Part shown: one piece after another, positions 20,805 to 29,995 of the stretch
Numbering within the stretch: position 1 is the first letter of the stretch
Layout of the letters: every line of letters begins with the position of its first letter
DNA from: Phytophthora colocasiae
Taxonomy: Eukaryota; Oomycota; Peronosporomycetes; Peronosporales; Peronosporaceae
Assembly: GCA_018806915.1 (NCBI GenBank)
Contig: JAGKQI010000069.1
Span: 496,001 to 560,000, forward strand
DNA length: 64,000 nt
Reading direction: 5' to 3'
Translations under genes and position numbers: made by a program
Notes under the pieces: generated by a model
Told to the model about the DNA's origin: nothing
The model's database searches: none
Seen by the model: only the letters and a program-made list of their open reading frames with translations

Positions 20805-23137
20805 CTAGTTTAACATCTTTTCCACCTTCTCGGGGAACAATCCGGCATGTCGGGTCGGGTCGTACCACTTGCGGATCTGGTTGTAGAATTCTTCCATGGG
20901 GCATTCTCCAGCTTCATGGATCTCCCCACAACCACGGCAGGTATACAGACAGCGATCTGTTGGGTGACCTCTCTTCCCGCACTTTTCGCAGGTTAGACGT
21001 CTCCAGCAGTCCAGATCCGTATGCTTCCCGCGATCCACAGTGTGAACAGCGACCTCGATCGTGGTCCGACGTACCCCTGCGATCCGCGATCCGGCCTCGA
21101 TCTTGCGTGTTCACCTGCGATCGCGACTGATCCTGTTGGTGGGGGACGCCCCCAGTGCCGATCTGCTTGTCTTCCGACGCAGCAAGATATATTCTCCGGA
21201 GATCGCCTTCAGAATCGGACCCGTCCGATCCGGAAATTTCCTCCGATTCCGAGCTCCGGATCCTGGGTTTGGATCGCCCGTACCACCGCCCGGGTGGGTG
21301 CTGCCGGGGCACTGGCCGGTGCCTTTGTCTGTACTTCGATCCGAACGCAGATTTACGCTGTCTGCTTTTCGCCCGTTCCCGGGCACGAAGTACTTCCTCA
21401 AGTTCATCGACGTCATTCAGCCGGAGTAGGGTCAGCCGATCAGCTAACTCCGGATCTCCCAATGTCTCGATATAGTGATCTACATGTTCCCGGCGGGCCT
21501 TAGGGCTCCCATCCTTGATCTTCAGTCTAGCACGTAAAGCCTCCACGTTGAGCCGGTAGAGATAATCGAGAGGAGTCTCTTCCGATCGTTTGCGAGCGTG
21601 ATAGTATTGCCACGCGACCGACATACCCAACCCACAATACTGGGTCTGGAAACTGTCCAACAGATCTGCCCACTTGGTTTTCGTCGTTCGACTGAGCTGC
21701 CTGTACCAGTTCTTTGCCGGTCCCACCATCAGATCTGCAAATGTGAGGCATTTCTCTTCTTCCGTAGCCTGATCGCGCTGAAATGCTGACTTGACTTTAC
21801 TGATCCAGGCCCGAGCGCGATCTTCGTCCAGATCTTTACCCGCAAAATCTTTCAGATCCGAGATCGCTGAGATCCGGACCCGCTGGATCATCGACGATCC
21901 TCCTTGACCGATTGCCGAGGATGCGATCACTGCTCGGCTCGACATCTGTCCACCAGAACTTGGTATGCCCATATCGTCCGGATCGTATTCCCATGCATCC
22001 GGATCCGAGGCCGTGACGGACTCCATTTCAACATCCAACTCCCCTTTGATCGGCGATCGGGGTGTCGCGAGATTCCGTTCTTTTAAGAAACGATCCATCG
22101 CCATTTGAAAGTAATCGTCCAACTTGTTGCTCGATCCAGTGGAATTAGTCGTCGGCGCGGTCTGGTCCGTCCGGATCCGGCGATTTTCTTGCTGATCGGG
22201 CATCTTGACCTCCAGCTTTGTGGCCACCGATCGCGTATCCTGTTTCTTCACACGCGATTTCAGGAACTTGGCGCCGGAGGGCCCTAACGACATGCGTTGC
22301 AACCCTCTCGGGCTATCTGAGTCTGGTTCCGAGGTCGCTGACGCGTAGCATGACGACCCAGTCTGATAGCCTGGGTCGGGCGTCAGTAGGCGCTCGCCGA
22401 CCAAGATCTTGAGGGAGTCGAATAGATCATGGGTCGCAGATTGAATCGCTTGCAGTTCCAAGTCAAATAGAGAGTTTGGGTCGAACTCTCCAGCCACCAA
22501 ACCAGCTTCTTGGAGCAGATCAAGTAGGATCTTCACCGCGTTCAGGCGGTCAGACCTAGTCCGGGGCTTCGACACTGGGCCGGTGAGGTTACCGATCTGG
22601 CGGACTTGTATGATCGTAAGAACAGGATCATTAAGCAAGGTCTCGCTTAGCCTCTTCCTGTAGTAGGCCTGTTCGATCGCGTCCTTGGTGATCGTTGATC
22701 CTGGAGTTGATCACATCCTCTGGCTCTGAGTCTGGAGCCTTCAATTTTCGTCCGGGTGCTCTTGATCTTCTTTTCTTGGTCGATCTTGAGGCACCAGTGG
22801 TCTTGGTGAGCAGATTAGGTTTCAGCTTTGCTGATTCCTTATCGCTTGTGTGCGGATCTCGATTCTCATCGAGATCCGCAATAACCCTCGACGGGGCCTT
22901 GGGAGGAATTCGAGGTTTTTCTTCGAGATCTGGATTGCGATCCAGGTCTGCCTCGTGTCTGTCAGTAGAGATCCTCCCAGAACTCTGCTGATCTGTGGAT
23001 CTTTCCGTTTTAAGCAGTGCCTCCGTTGATCCAACCTTCGTAGGCACTTCTTCCCCTTGTTCTTCTTTAATCTTGACATCTTCTTGGGACTCACGGTGAT
23101 ATCCGAAGTCACCAGAAGATCCGGGCACGCGCACCAT
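20805..23137 (-). pseudogene. Gypsy gag, frameshifted
   Basis: The ATG overlaps the primer binding site right after the 5' LTR. A charged N-terminal part is followed, after a frame change near 22690, by a retrotransposon capsid domain (WISKVKSAFQ...FADLMVGPAKNWYRQL). A second change near 21115 brings the zinc knuckles into frame: CEKCGKRGHPTDRC (CCHC) and CRGCGEIHEAGEC. The final stop is at 20805-20807, about 190 bases before the protease part. The three frames together cover a complete Gag. Confidence 0.82.
23120..23137 (-). other. Gypsy primer binding site
   Basis: On the minus strand ATGGTGCGCGTGCCCGGA follows the LTR end. From its second base it reads TGGTGCGCGTGCCCGG, complementary to a CCA-ended tRNA 3' end. 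I cannot name the tRNA. The gag ATG includes its first bases. Confidence 0.65.
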
Positions 23138-24557
23138 TGTGGTGGAGCGGATCTGGCCAAAATCTGGTTGAGGCCGATCGCGATCGCCACTTGCGCCCAG
23201 ACACCGACTAACGGAGGGGGTCCCCCGATGATCCGTGATCTTGTTGCGTGTAGTGTTCACCTTGTGTACCCGTCGGCAGGCGGGTTACGCTCTTCCAGGT
23301 AACTTCTGAAGATGTCTTGGGACGAGAAGAAGGTCTTGAGTGACGCAGGGGTTTGAGGCGGCGTGGAAGTTCTTCACTCCACCTCGGGGTACTTGATCCC
23401 GGTCGTAGGCGAGTTCTCGAGCCTTGATCCGGGTGCCTGGTTCTTGATCCAGGTCTTCCAATAGTCCAATATTCGGGATTCAGTCCCTTCCTTTCGTTGT
23501 TTTCCGCTTCCGATAGCGGGGGTCTTGAGGGGGCGAGATTCGACTGGATCCTTAGGCTAAACAACCAATTCCTTCCGATCCGATGTATACACTTAAAGGA
23601 TAGTTCACTAGATAGGGCAAAGCTGGCCAATATATTATCCAGACTTAACCGCTATACTAGGTCACGTATCCTTACCTTCCTGACGCTTGTAGGGCCAATG
23701 TAGTTCCCGGTTCCAGGCGTAGCGAAGACACTTGAGTGGTTCAGGGCAAATTCGAGTCTGTTTATGGTTATTCCTATGCCTACTAATCCCATCCTGATTT
23801 ACTATCCTACGATCACATGACACTGGCTACATAGCTGATCCCTAGCTTAGTTCCCCTAACCCTGATCTTGGGCCGATCTCCGTACTTAACCGAAGCTTGA
23901 TCTCGTACTTAACCGAAGCTTGATCTCGCACTTAACCGAAGCTTGATCTCGCACTTAACCGGAGCTTGATCTCGTACTTAATCGGGACTTGATCTCGCAC
24001 TTAACCGGAGCTTGATCTCGTACTTAATCGGGACTTGATCACTGCCTGATCCCGCTTGGTGATCCTTCATAGAATCCGGATCAGGCCACAAGAAGAGTCT
24101 GCGCCGCGCCTGGGGTTGACCTTGATCCGGAGCTGATCTCGTACTTATACGGGAGAGGATCATTGCGCGATCTTGCGTGATCTCGCTTCGTCGCCGCTCG
24201 GGGAAGTTGGATCGTGCTGTTAGAGGCTTCGGGGCGCCAGGGTAAGCTGATCATGCTCGCTTGGGGACCCGTCATCGTTGATCGCGCGAGAACATCCTTG
24301 ATTTCCCCATTCTTCCTCCGGCAGGATTCGGATCACCCACGAACACCACGGCAGGATTCGGATCACCCACGAACACCGCTCCACTTGCTTCTTCGCCGGT
24401 GTCTCCGTTGCCTGTTCCCGGCGGGACCCATCGTACCTTCATCTGATTCGACCCAGATCTGGCGATCACAGGTCCCCCCTGTCGCTCGTTCCGACTCTAT
24501 TCGGGTTCGTGGCTGACATCGCCTCTCCGGGAAAATTTTTTTGTCCGCTTCACCACA
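23138..24557 (-). repeat. Gypsy 5' LTR
   Basis: 1420 bp with the same termini as the left LTR; the three length differences (5, 1 and 1 bp) account for all 7 extra bases. Confidence 0.92.
23896..24033. repeat. 23-bp tandem repeats in the gypsy 5' LTR
   Basis: Same six-unit GATC-containing array as in the other LTR, here in the promoter LTR. Confidence 0.85.
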
Positions 24558-24984
24558 CTCATCAAAATACAGAATAGGTTAGAGCACGACTACACGTATT
24601 CTGTAGAAGACATACTTACCGCAATGGTCTTGATCATAGATTTGCCACTCGAGACCTCTCATTTCATCATCGTCTTGCTGGAAACGCTCACCTTCATCTT
24701 CATACTCTGAGTCGGATTCTACATCGTCCACGAATTCCCCAAGCTCAGGATCGATATCGAAGAAAGCAGAGTCACCCTCGTCCGACTCATCACTGACTGA
24801 GAAAATATCGCTCACAACGTTGACGTCGTCCGGCGCAAGAGGAGGGAACAGGTTCTCAGCACGCATCACATCCATGAAGTTGTCACGATCAAATGCATCA
24901 AAATTATCTGGCTTGTCATTCGCCTTAGCCTCCTCGCTAGCGTCACTCTCCGAATCAGAATCAACCAAACCAATCTCCACCCGG

Positions 24985-25289
24985 TCTTGTTCTGTATCCA
25001 CGGGACCACCGCCACCAGACACACCGCCGTGTTCTGTATCCACACGATCACTGCCGCCAGACACACCACCTTGCTCTGTATCCACGGGACCACCGACACC
25101 AGACCCAGGAACTTGTTCTGTATCCACGCGATCACTGGCGACAGATACACCACCTTGCTCTGTATCCACAGGACCACCGCCACCAGACCCAGGAACTTGT
25201 TCTGTATCCACGCGATCACTGGCGACAGATACACCACCTTGCTCTGTATCCACAGGACCACCGCCACCAGACCCAGGAACTTGTTCCGT
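24985..25289 (-). repeat. 84-bp coding tandem repeats in piggyBac exon 2
   Basis: About three and a half 84-bp units encode a 28-residue repeat that alternates VDTEQVPGSGG and VDTEQGGVS blocks in the N-terminal, otherwise acidic, region of the transposase. The last unit is degenerate. Confidence 0.85.
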
Positions 25290-25678
25290 ACTTGCTTCTT
25301 CGTCTCGGGAAGTTGGCATTTGCAACTGCGCCGCCGCGTACGCCGCTTGTTTTCCCATCGGTGGCTGTCGAACTCGTAGTGGTGGCTCGAAGAAGGTCGG
25401 TGCTACTAAACCCGAACGACCGGCGTACTGCCATAGACTTTTTGCTCCTAGAAGAAGTGCATATTAGCAATAAGAATCATTATGTACATCCCAATCATCG
25501 TACCGACAAAATAGTCTACATTGACCCGATCCTTGCGAAGCCTGCCCTTCACGCCGGGCTTCACATACGTGTGACCAACGTTCAGCCCCGTGGGCTGTCT
25601 TGCCTTCCAGCCGTCCTTCAGCAGGCGACTCCACAGCTTCTTGAATTCCTTCGCGTCGACGTAGTCGAGGGTGTCCAT

Positions 25679-25949
25679 CGTTTCGAAAATGAGTGGCAGT
25701 TGGGGAAGGGAGGGAGAGGGGCGGGGGATAGCTCGCAACCGTATTTTCAAACCTCTTCACCGTTTATACAGCATTTTCTATGCCTATCGGAAAATACATG
25801 TCTATCTCACCAGCACTGATCCTCAATGATAAAACCCCCACCCCCACCCATACAAAATTGCATATGCGGGGAATTCTCGTCAACCATCGCGCGTAGAAGC
25901 TCCCGGAATATTTACACCTGCAATATTACTTAATCTGTCGAATACAGAA
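25679..25949. other. piggyBac 5' flanking region
   Basis: Between the transposase start and the right terminal repeat. It should hold the transposase promoter. A C-rich stretch ACCCCCACCCCCACCC lies near 25838-25853. No other gene seen. Confidence 0.6.
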
Positions 25950-25965
25950 TCCCGCGTTAATTGGG
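25950..25965 (-). repeat. piggyBac terminal inverted repeat, right
   Basis: TCCCGCGTTAATTGGG, exact reverse complement of the left end, followed by TTAA at 25966-25969. Confidence 0.93.
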
Positions 25966-25969
25966 TTAA

Positions 25970-26074
25970 TATGGCGGGAGAAATTCGCGAACAGAATCGC
26001 CAACTCTCCAGAAAACTTGACAGAGCTATAAAACCCGCGACGTCGACTAAATCCGATTCAGAGTCGGCTAGGTG
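25970..26074 (+). pseudogene. Kinase-type CRN fragment, continuation after piggyBac
   Basis: Continues the gene interrupted at 8253: NMAGEIREQNRQLSRKLD and AIKPATSTKSDSES match the CRN at 36647. The similarity ends near 26073 before the kinase domain, so this gene was truncated as well as interrupted. Confidence 0.85.
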
Positions 26075-26221
26075 GTTTTCTACCAATCAGAGCTCGATGA
26101 TATGATTGAAAACAAAATTGCAATAAACAAATTATTGATTGACCCAAGTCTTGGAGCCCAATTAAATAACAATCTTATTTTTCACAACCCTGCTGGTGCA
26201 CTTAGTACTTCAAACTGATCG
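26075..26221 (+). other. Unidentified coding-like fragment
   Basis: A short open frame (FYQSELDDMIENKIAINKLL, then NNNLIFHNPAGALSTSN) joins the truncated kinase CRN to the end of the inverted NTPase CRN and overlaps its stop region. It is not part of the other CRN copies here. It may be a remnant of another gene; family not recognised. Confidence 0.3.
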
Positions 26222-26419
26222 GTTCCGCGTCCTCGACTAATCCAAAAATGCAGCGACATGACGAGAAGTCTCCCAGCTTAAAGAAAATGCTGACCCTCTC
26301 TGGTATGCGGTCAACGTCCGTGATTTGTCCAGTCTTGTTGCCTCGGAAATCGATGACAGCGTATTCTTTTGCTGCAAGCGCAGCATATTTCCCTTCTGGA
26401 GCGAATCGAGACATATGCT

Positions 26420-26844
26420 TGAGACGTGCTGTGTGCCTTGTAGTTATCGTCAGCGTGACGTAGGCTCCAGCAGCACGTATACTTCAAGGAAGAGCAAGAT
26501 AGACGAGGTGGAAGGCAGGGAGTTGCCTGGCAGAATGCCGCGGCGGGAACAACCAAGGTGAGGAGCTTGAGTACTCGCTGGTACGATTGGAAGCTGCGCC
26601 GCAGCCCGCTCCTCAACCTTGGGACCCATGATATATTTAATGAGCAGTTGCTAACCACTCTCGTTGTCCTATCTAGCTGCAGGTGCTGGTGCTGAGGATT
26701 TGGGCGGTTGCAACCGCCATGAGAGGCTGCGCCACTCATCATCGCAGGAGGAATATGGAGTACAATCGCGTACGCGATGTTGTGGCCGCTGTTACACGTC
26801 GGTGCCAGCACTGCTCGCTCACTGGTACACTCTGGTACCTCACA
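26420..26844 (-). repeat. copia-1 3' LTR
   Basis: 425 bp. Lacks TGAGAGCAGAG found in the other LTR near 32160 and has GATATATTTA where the other has GATGTATTTA. Confidence 0.92.
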
Positions 26845-26853
26845 CCCCCACTC
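26845..26853 (-). other. copia-1 polypurine tract
   Basis: GAGTGGGGG directly before the 3' LTR on the minus strand, the same tract as in copia-2. Confidence 0.75.
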
Positions 26854-26933
26854 GTTCGAGACGCGCGTCGAGCTGGCTTGACCCGCAGGATCAGCCTAGC
26901 AAGTGGCTCGAACGTTTGCACTTGATTTGGTAG

Positions 26934-28580
26934 CTAGTGTTGATGTTCAGCAGTAGCAGTAGCCTCAACAGTAGCTGTAGCTAGACTCGATACAGGTAAC
27001 ACCTTCAATTGCTTTCGAAACTTTGTGAATTTTGCGTTTGCCAACGGCTTGGTCATGATGTCCGCCGTATTGTCGTCAGTAGGCACATGTAGAGTCCGTA
27101 GTTGCCCGTCCTCCACTAAATGTCGAATCAAATGATACTTGTTCTTGATATGATTCGTGGCTGAGTGCTTTCCCGGTTTCGCAGTAAGATAGAGGGCAGC
27201 TTGGTTATCACCTCGTAGTAGTGGTGTGGCCGCAGACCACCGTAGTTCCTCTAATAGGCCATCCAGCCATAGTATGTCCTTTACCCCTTCATTCATAGCG
27301 ATGTACTCGGCCTCTGTGCTCGACTGAGCGTTGATCCCTTGCTTCCGGGATCCGTAAGACACGACATTGCCGTCAAGAAACGTGACGTAGCCCGAGATAG
27401 ACTTGGCATCATCCGGATCATTAGCGTAATCACTGTCCGTGTACACAGTAACTTCAACGTCCTTGCCCGAAACAACGTCCATGTGAAGTGCATGATCAAG
27501 TGTCTGCTTCAGATACCGGAGAACCCGCTGGGCTTCACGGTAGTGCTTGTGCTCAAAACATGACAGGTACTTGCCCAAATGGCGTACCGCATGTGCAATG
27601 TCAGGCCGCGAGCCCGACACTAGGTACTGCAGTGACCCGACAATCTCTCGGTACGGTAGTTTCATACCAGGCGCAACGGATTTCACGTTGGCCTTCGACT
27701 CGCTGGTCGACTGTGGAGTCCAACATCCGTAGGCATCCTGCATCCCGTAGGCTTTTAGGATCTTGTCGATGTGTGCTCGCTGGCAATACATGATTTTGTT
27801 GTGCGTCCTGTCGATGGTAATCTCAATGCCCAGCAGGAACTTGACTTCACCCATGCTCGTCAAGGTGAATGCATTTTTCAGCTTTTCTGCAATCTTGGTA
27901 CACAGAGTTGTCGGTCCCATCAACAGGAGGTCATCCACGTACACACTAAGGATCATCGTCACATCTCCGTCGTCGTTGTACATAGCGTAGAGGCCATAGT
28001 CACTGTCCAAGCGGGTGAGACCCAGCTTCTCAAGTAGTGTATGCAATGTCTTGTTCCATACTGCAGGTGCTTGTTTCAAGCCGTAAAGAGACTTAATGAG
28101 TTGGCAGACCATTTGCCCACCGTTTTCTTCGAACCCCACAGGCTGCTCCATGTAAATGAGCTCAGAAAGTAGACCGTACAAGAACGCAGTCTTGACGTCG
28201 TACTGTAAGACAAGCCAGCCACGCTTCACAGCATACAGGATGACCGCTCGTATGGTCTCAAACCGAATGACAGGCGCAAATGTCTCCACATAGTCAACTC
28301 CATACTTCTGCTTAAAGCCATGGATCACCAGCCGGGCTTTGAACCGCTGGATTCGCCCTTTAGCATCTCTCTTGACCGCAAAAACCCATCGGTTTGTGAT
28401 AACAGTCTGACTCTTGGTTTTGGCTCGTGCAACCAGCTTCCAAGTTCCATGTGCGCGCAATGATGACAGCTCGTCCTCCATCGCTGCTTTCCACTCCGGC
28501 CAATACTTACTCGCCTTCGCTTGCTTGTAGGTATTAGGAATCGGAATATCCGTCGTCGTGTTCATCACAGAACCTACCAC
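26934..28580 (-). pseudogene. copia-1 reverse transcriptase and RNase H
   Basis: Contains the copia RT landmarks WVFAVKRDAKGRIQRFKARL, the catalytic YVDDLLLMG and the SLYGLKQAPAVWNK block. RNase H has TDSDYANDPDDAKSISGY, STEAEYIA and the copia C-terminal KHSATNHIKNKYHLIRHL. It is in a different frame from integrase; the junction is near 28570, so the polyprotein is broken there. Ends about 80 bases before the polypurine tract. Confidence 0.88.
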
Positions 28581-29995
28581 ATAGCTTCCTCATTCTGCGA
28601 GGGCTTGAGCTTCGTACCTCCGCTGAAGGTGAGTCCGTACATCGTGGCTTGTACTCGTCGCTGGAGTCCTGCTCACTGCATGAAGAGCCTTGCCGCTTTC
28701 GCTTCTTCTTCTTGTTTGTCACAGCCGCTGGCTGCAACTCAGTACCGGGTGTTGCTGCAACAACCCCCACTGGCTCCGTATTCTCACCGATTTCCTTTTC
28801 AGGAGGCAGATTGGTTGATTTGGTAGCCGCAGGCACGTCAGGTGCGCTACCTGCTTCGGGAAATAGTCGGGCTTCAAGTGTAGATGTAATAGGCACCACC
28901 GGGATCACATCCACAAGCTCATAGTCCCCGCGGAAATACATGTTCAGCAGTAGCCGACGGATGTAGTCATTCGCAACAGTAAAATTCTCATGAAAATATA
29001 CGTTCCCACTGCGTCGAGTAGTCACGGTTCCAGTTCGCAGGTCCATCAACTTGTATCCAGTCGTAGTAGTACTATAGCCCAGGAAAATTGACAGCACAGA
29101 CCGCGGGTCCAGCTTTGCTCGCGTTGTACGGGTCTCAGGAGGTACGTACGCATGTACCAAGCAACCCCAAGTTCGTAGGTGTCGCAGCACCGGTGCAGTG
29201 CCGAACAGCAGTTCATGGGGCGACTTCCCGTTCAACGGAGCTGTCGGAAGGAGGTTCAGTGTGTCTACAATGTGTAGAGTAGCTTCACCCCACAACAGGT
29301 TCGGTAGATTGGTTGCATGAAGTACTGCTCGTAGCCGTGGAAGCACTATACCATTGGCGCGTTCCACAATCCCGTTCTCTTCCGGGGAGTAAGCATTCGT
29401 GGTATTAAATTCAATGCCATGACTCAAGCAGAACCGTTCCAGGTAGGTGTTCACAAATTCTCCACCTTGATCTGAGTGTACCAACGTTACTGAATGTCCT
29501 GCACGCTTGAGCCGCAATACCAGTTCTTCGATTAGCTTGGCTGCTTCGTCTTTATGCTTCAGCAGATAACACCACTTGTATCGCGTTGCCTCATCTACTA
29601 CCAGCATGAACATCTTTTCGCCAGTTGCCGTGTCTTGATTGATGCCGCAAAGATCAACAGATAGCTTTTCCAGCGGGTTCTTCCGCCGCCGTGGCCCACG
29701 CTTGTAGGTGGTACGCTTGAACTTAGCCGATAAACAAGGAACACATTCATAGTCCTTCAACGACTGCATGTTAAAGTTAAAGCCAAAGTCGGCCTTGTCA
29801 TTAGCCAACTTCTTGATGAGCTTCATGTTCACGTGTCCAAGGCGATTATGCAGCAATCCCATCACATCCTTGCGCTCTTCAACAGCACCGACCAATCGCA
29901 CAGACCGCTTCGCACGCAGGCGGTATAGCAGGTCATGATGGTCGAAGCGCAGCTTCAACCCATCCTTGCCACGCAGTGCTCTGGTCTTCATTGAA
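28534..29995 (-). pseudogene. copia-1 GAG-pre-integrase and integrase
   Basis: HNRLGHVNMKLIKKL with CVPCLSAK forms the zinc-binding HHCC part. The DDE core follows: LSVDLCGIN, VHSDQGGEF and SPEENGIVERANG. A charged linker (KKKKRKRQGSSC) leads towards RT. Enters by a one-base frame change near 29975 from the gag-protease frame. Confidence 0.87.

Larger units (their letters stand above)
10586..24557 (-). mobile_element. Ty3/gypsy LTR retrotransposon with chromodomain integrase and antisense accessory ORF
   Basis: 13,972 bp, bounded by LTRs that start TGTGGTG and end CACCACA, with a CTCA duplication at 10582-10585 and 24558-24561. Gag and pol run on the minus strand, so the right LTR is the 5' LTR. 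Order: gag, protease, reverse transcriptase, RNase H, second RNase H, integrase, chromodomain, then a plus-strand coiled-coil frame before the 3' LTR. The LTRs differ by only three small indels, so the insertion is recent, yet the coding frames carry many single-base shifts. It sits in an intron of the piggyBac transposase. Confidence 0.93.
8680..25678 (-). pseudogene. piggyBac transposase (DDE_Tnp_1_7 family), four exons, intron 2 hosting a gypsy element, frameshifted
   Basis: Exons read 25678-25504, 25447-24620, 10576-9880 and 9767-8680. Introns 1 and 3 are 56 and 112 bp with GT/AG ends (GTACGATG...TTCTAG, GTGAGC...TTTACAG). Intron 2 starts GTAAGT, ends GTGTAG and is about 70 bp without the gypsy element. 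All junctions keep the frame. Exon 1 holds the N-terminal YVKPGVKG...VDYFVG module. Catalytic aspartates are visible in SFDEG, VVADNFYSS and GMGGVDTHD, and a C-terminal CxxC zinc module in FLCKVC and FYCREC. A one-base shift near 9558 and another near 8935 (stop straight after CKVC) break the frame. The start at 25678 is chosen because family similarity begins there; an in-frame ATG at 25750 is possible. Confidence 0.87.
8254..25965 (-). mobile_element. piggyBac DNA transposon carrying a nested gypsy element
   Basis: The ends are perfect 16-bp inverted repeats CCCAATTAACGCGGGA flanked by TTAA. Just inside both ends a related subterminal motif occurs (TTCTGTATT, two variable bases, ACAGATTAAG). 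Without the nested gypsy element and its 4-bp duplication the transposon is about 3.7 kb and carries one transposase gene on the minus strand. It inserted into a kinase-type CRN. The element is complete at both ends, but its transposase is frameshifted. Confidence 0.93.

Noticed and set aside
10581..24561. 5-bp ACTCA target duplication for the gypsy
   Set aside because: It would make the LTR end in CAC. The TG...CA rule and the TGTGGTG/CACCACA symmetry favour a 4-bp CTCA duplication.
8254..25965. A single 17.7-kb giant transposon with cargo genes
   Set aside because: The inner 14 kb has its own LTRs and target duplication and sits in an intron, so it is a nested gypsy element, not cargo.
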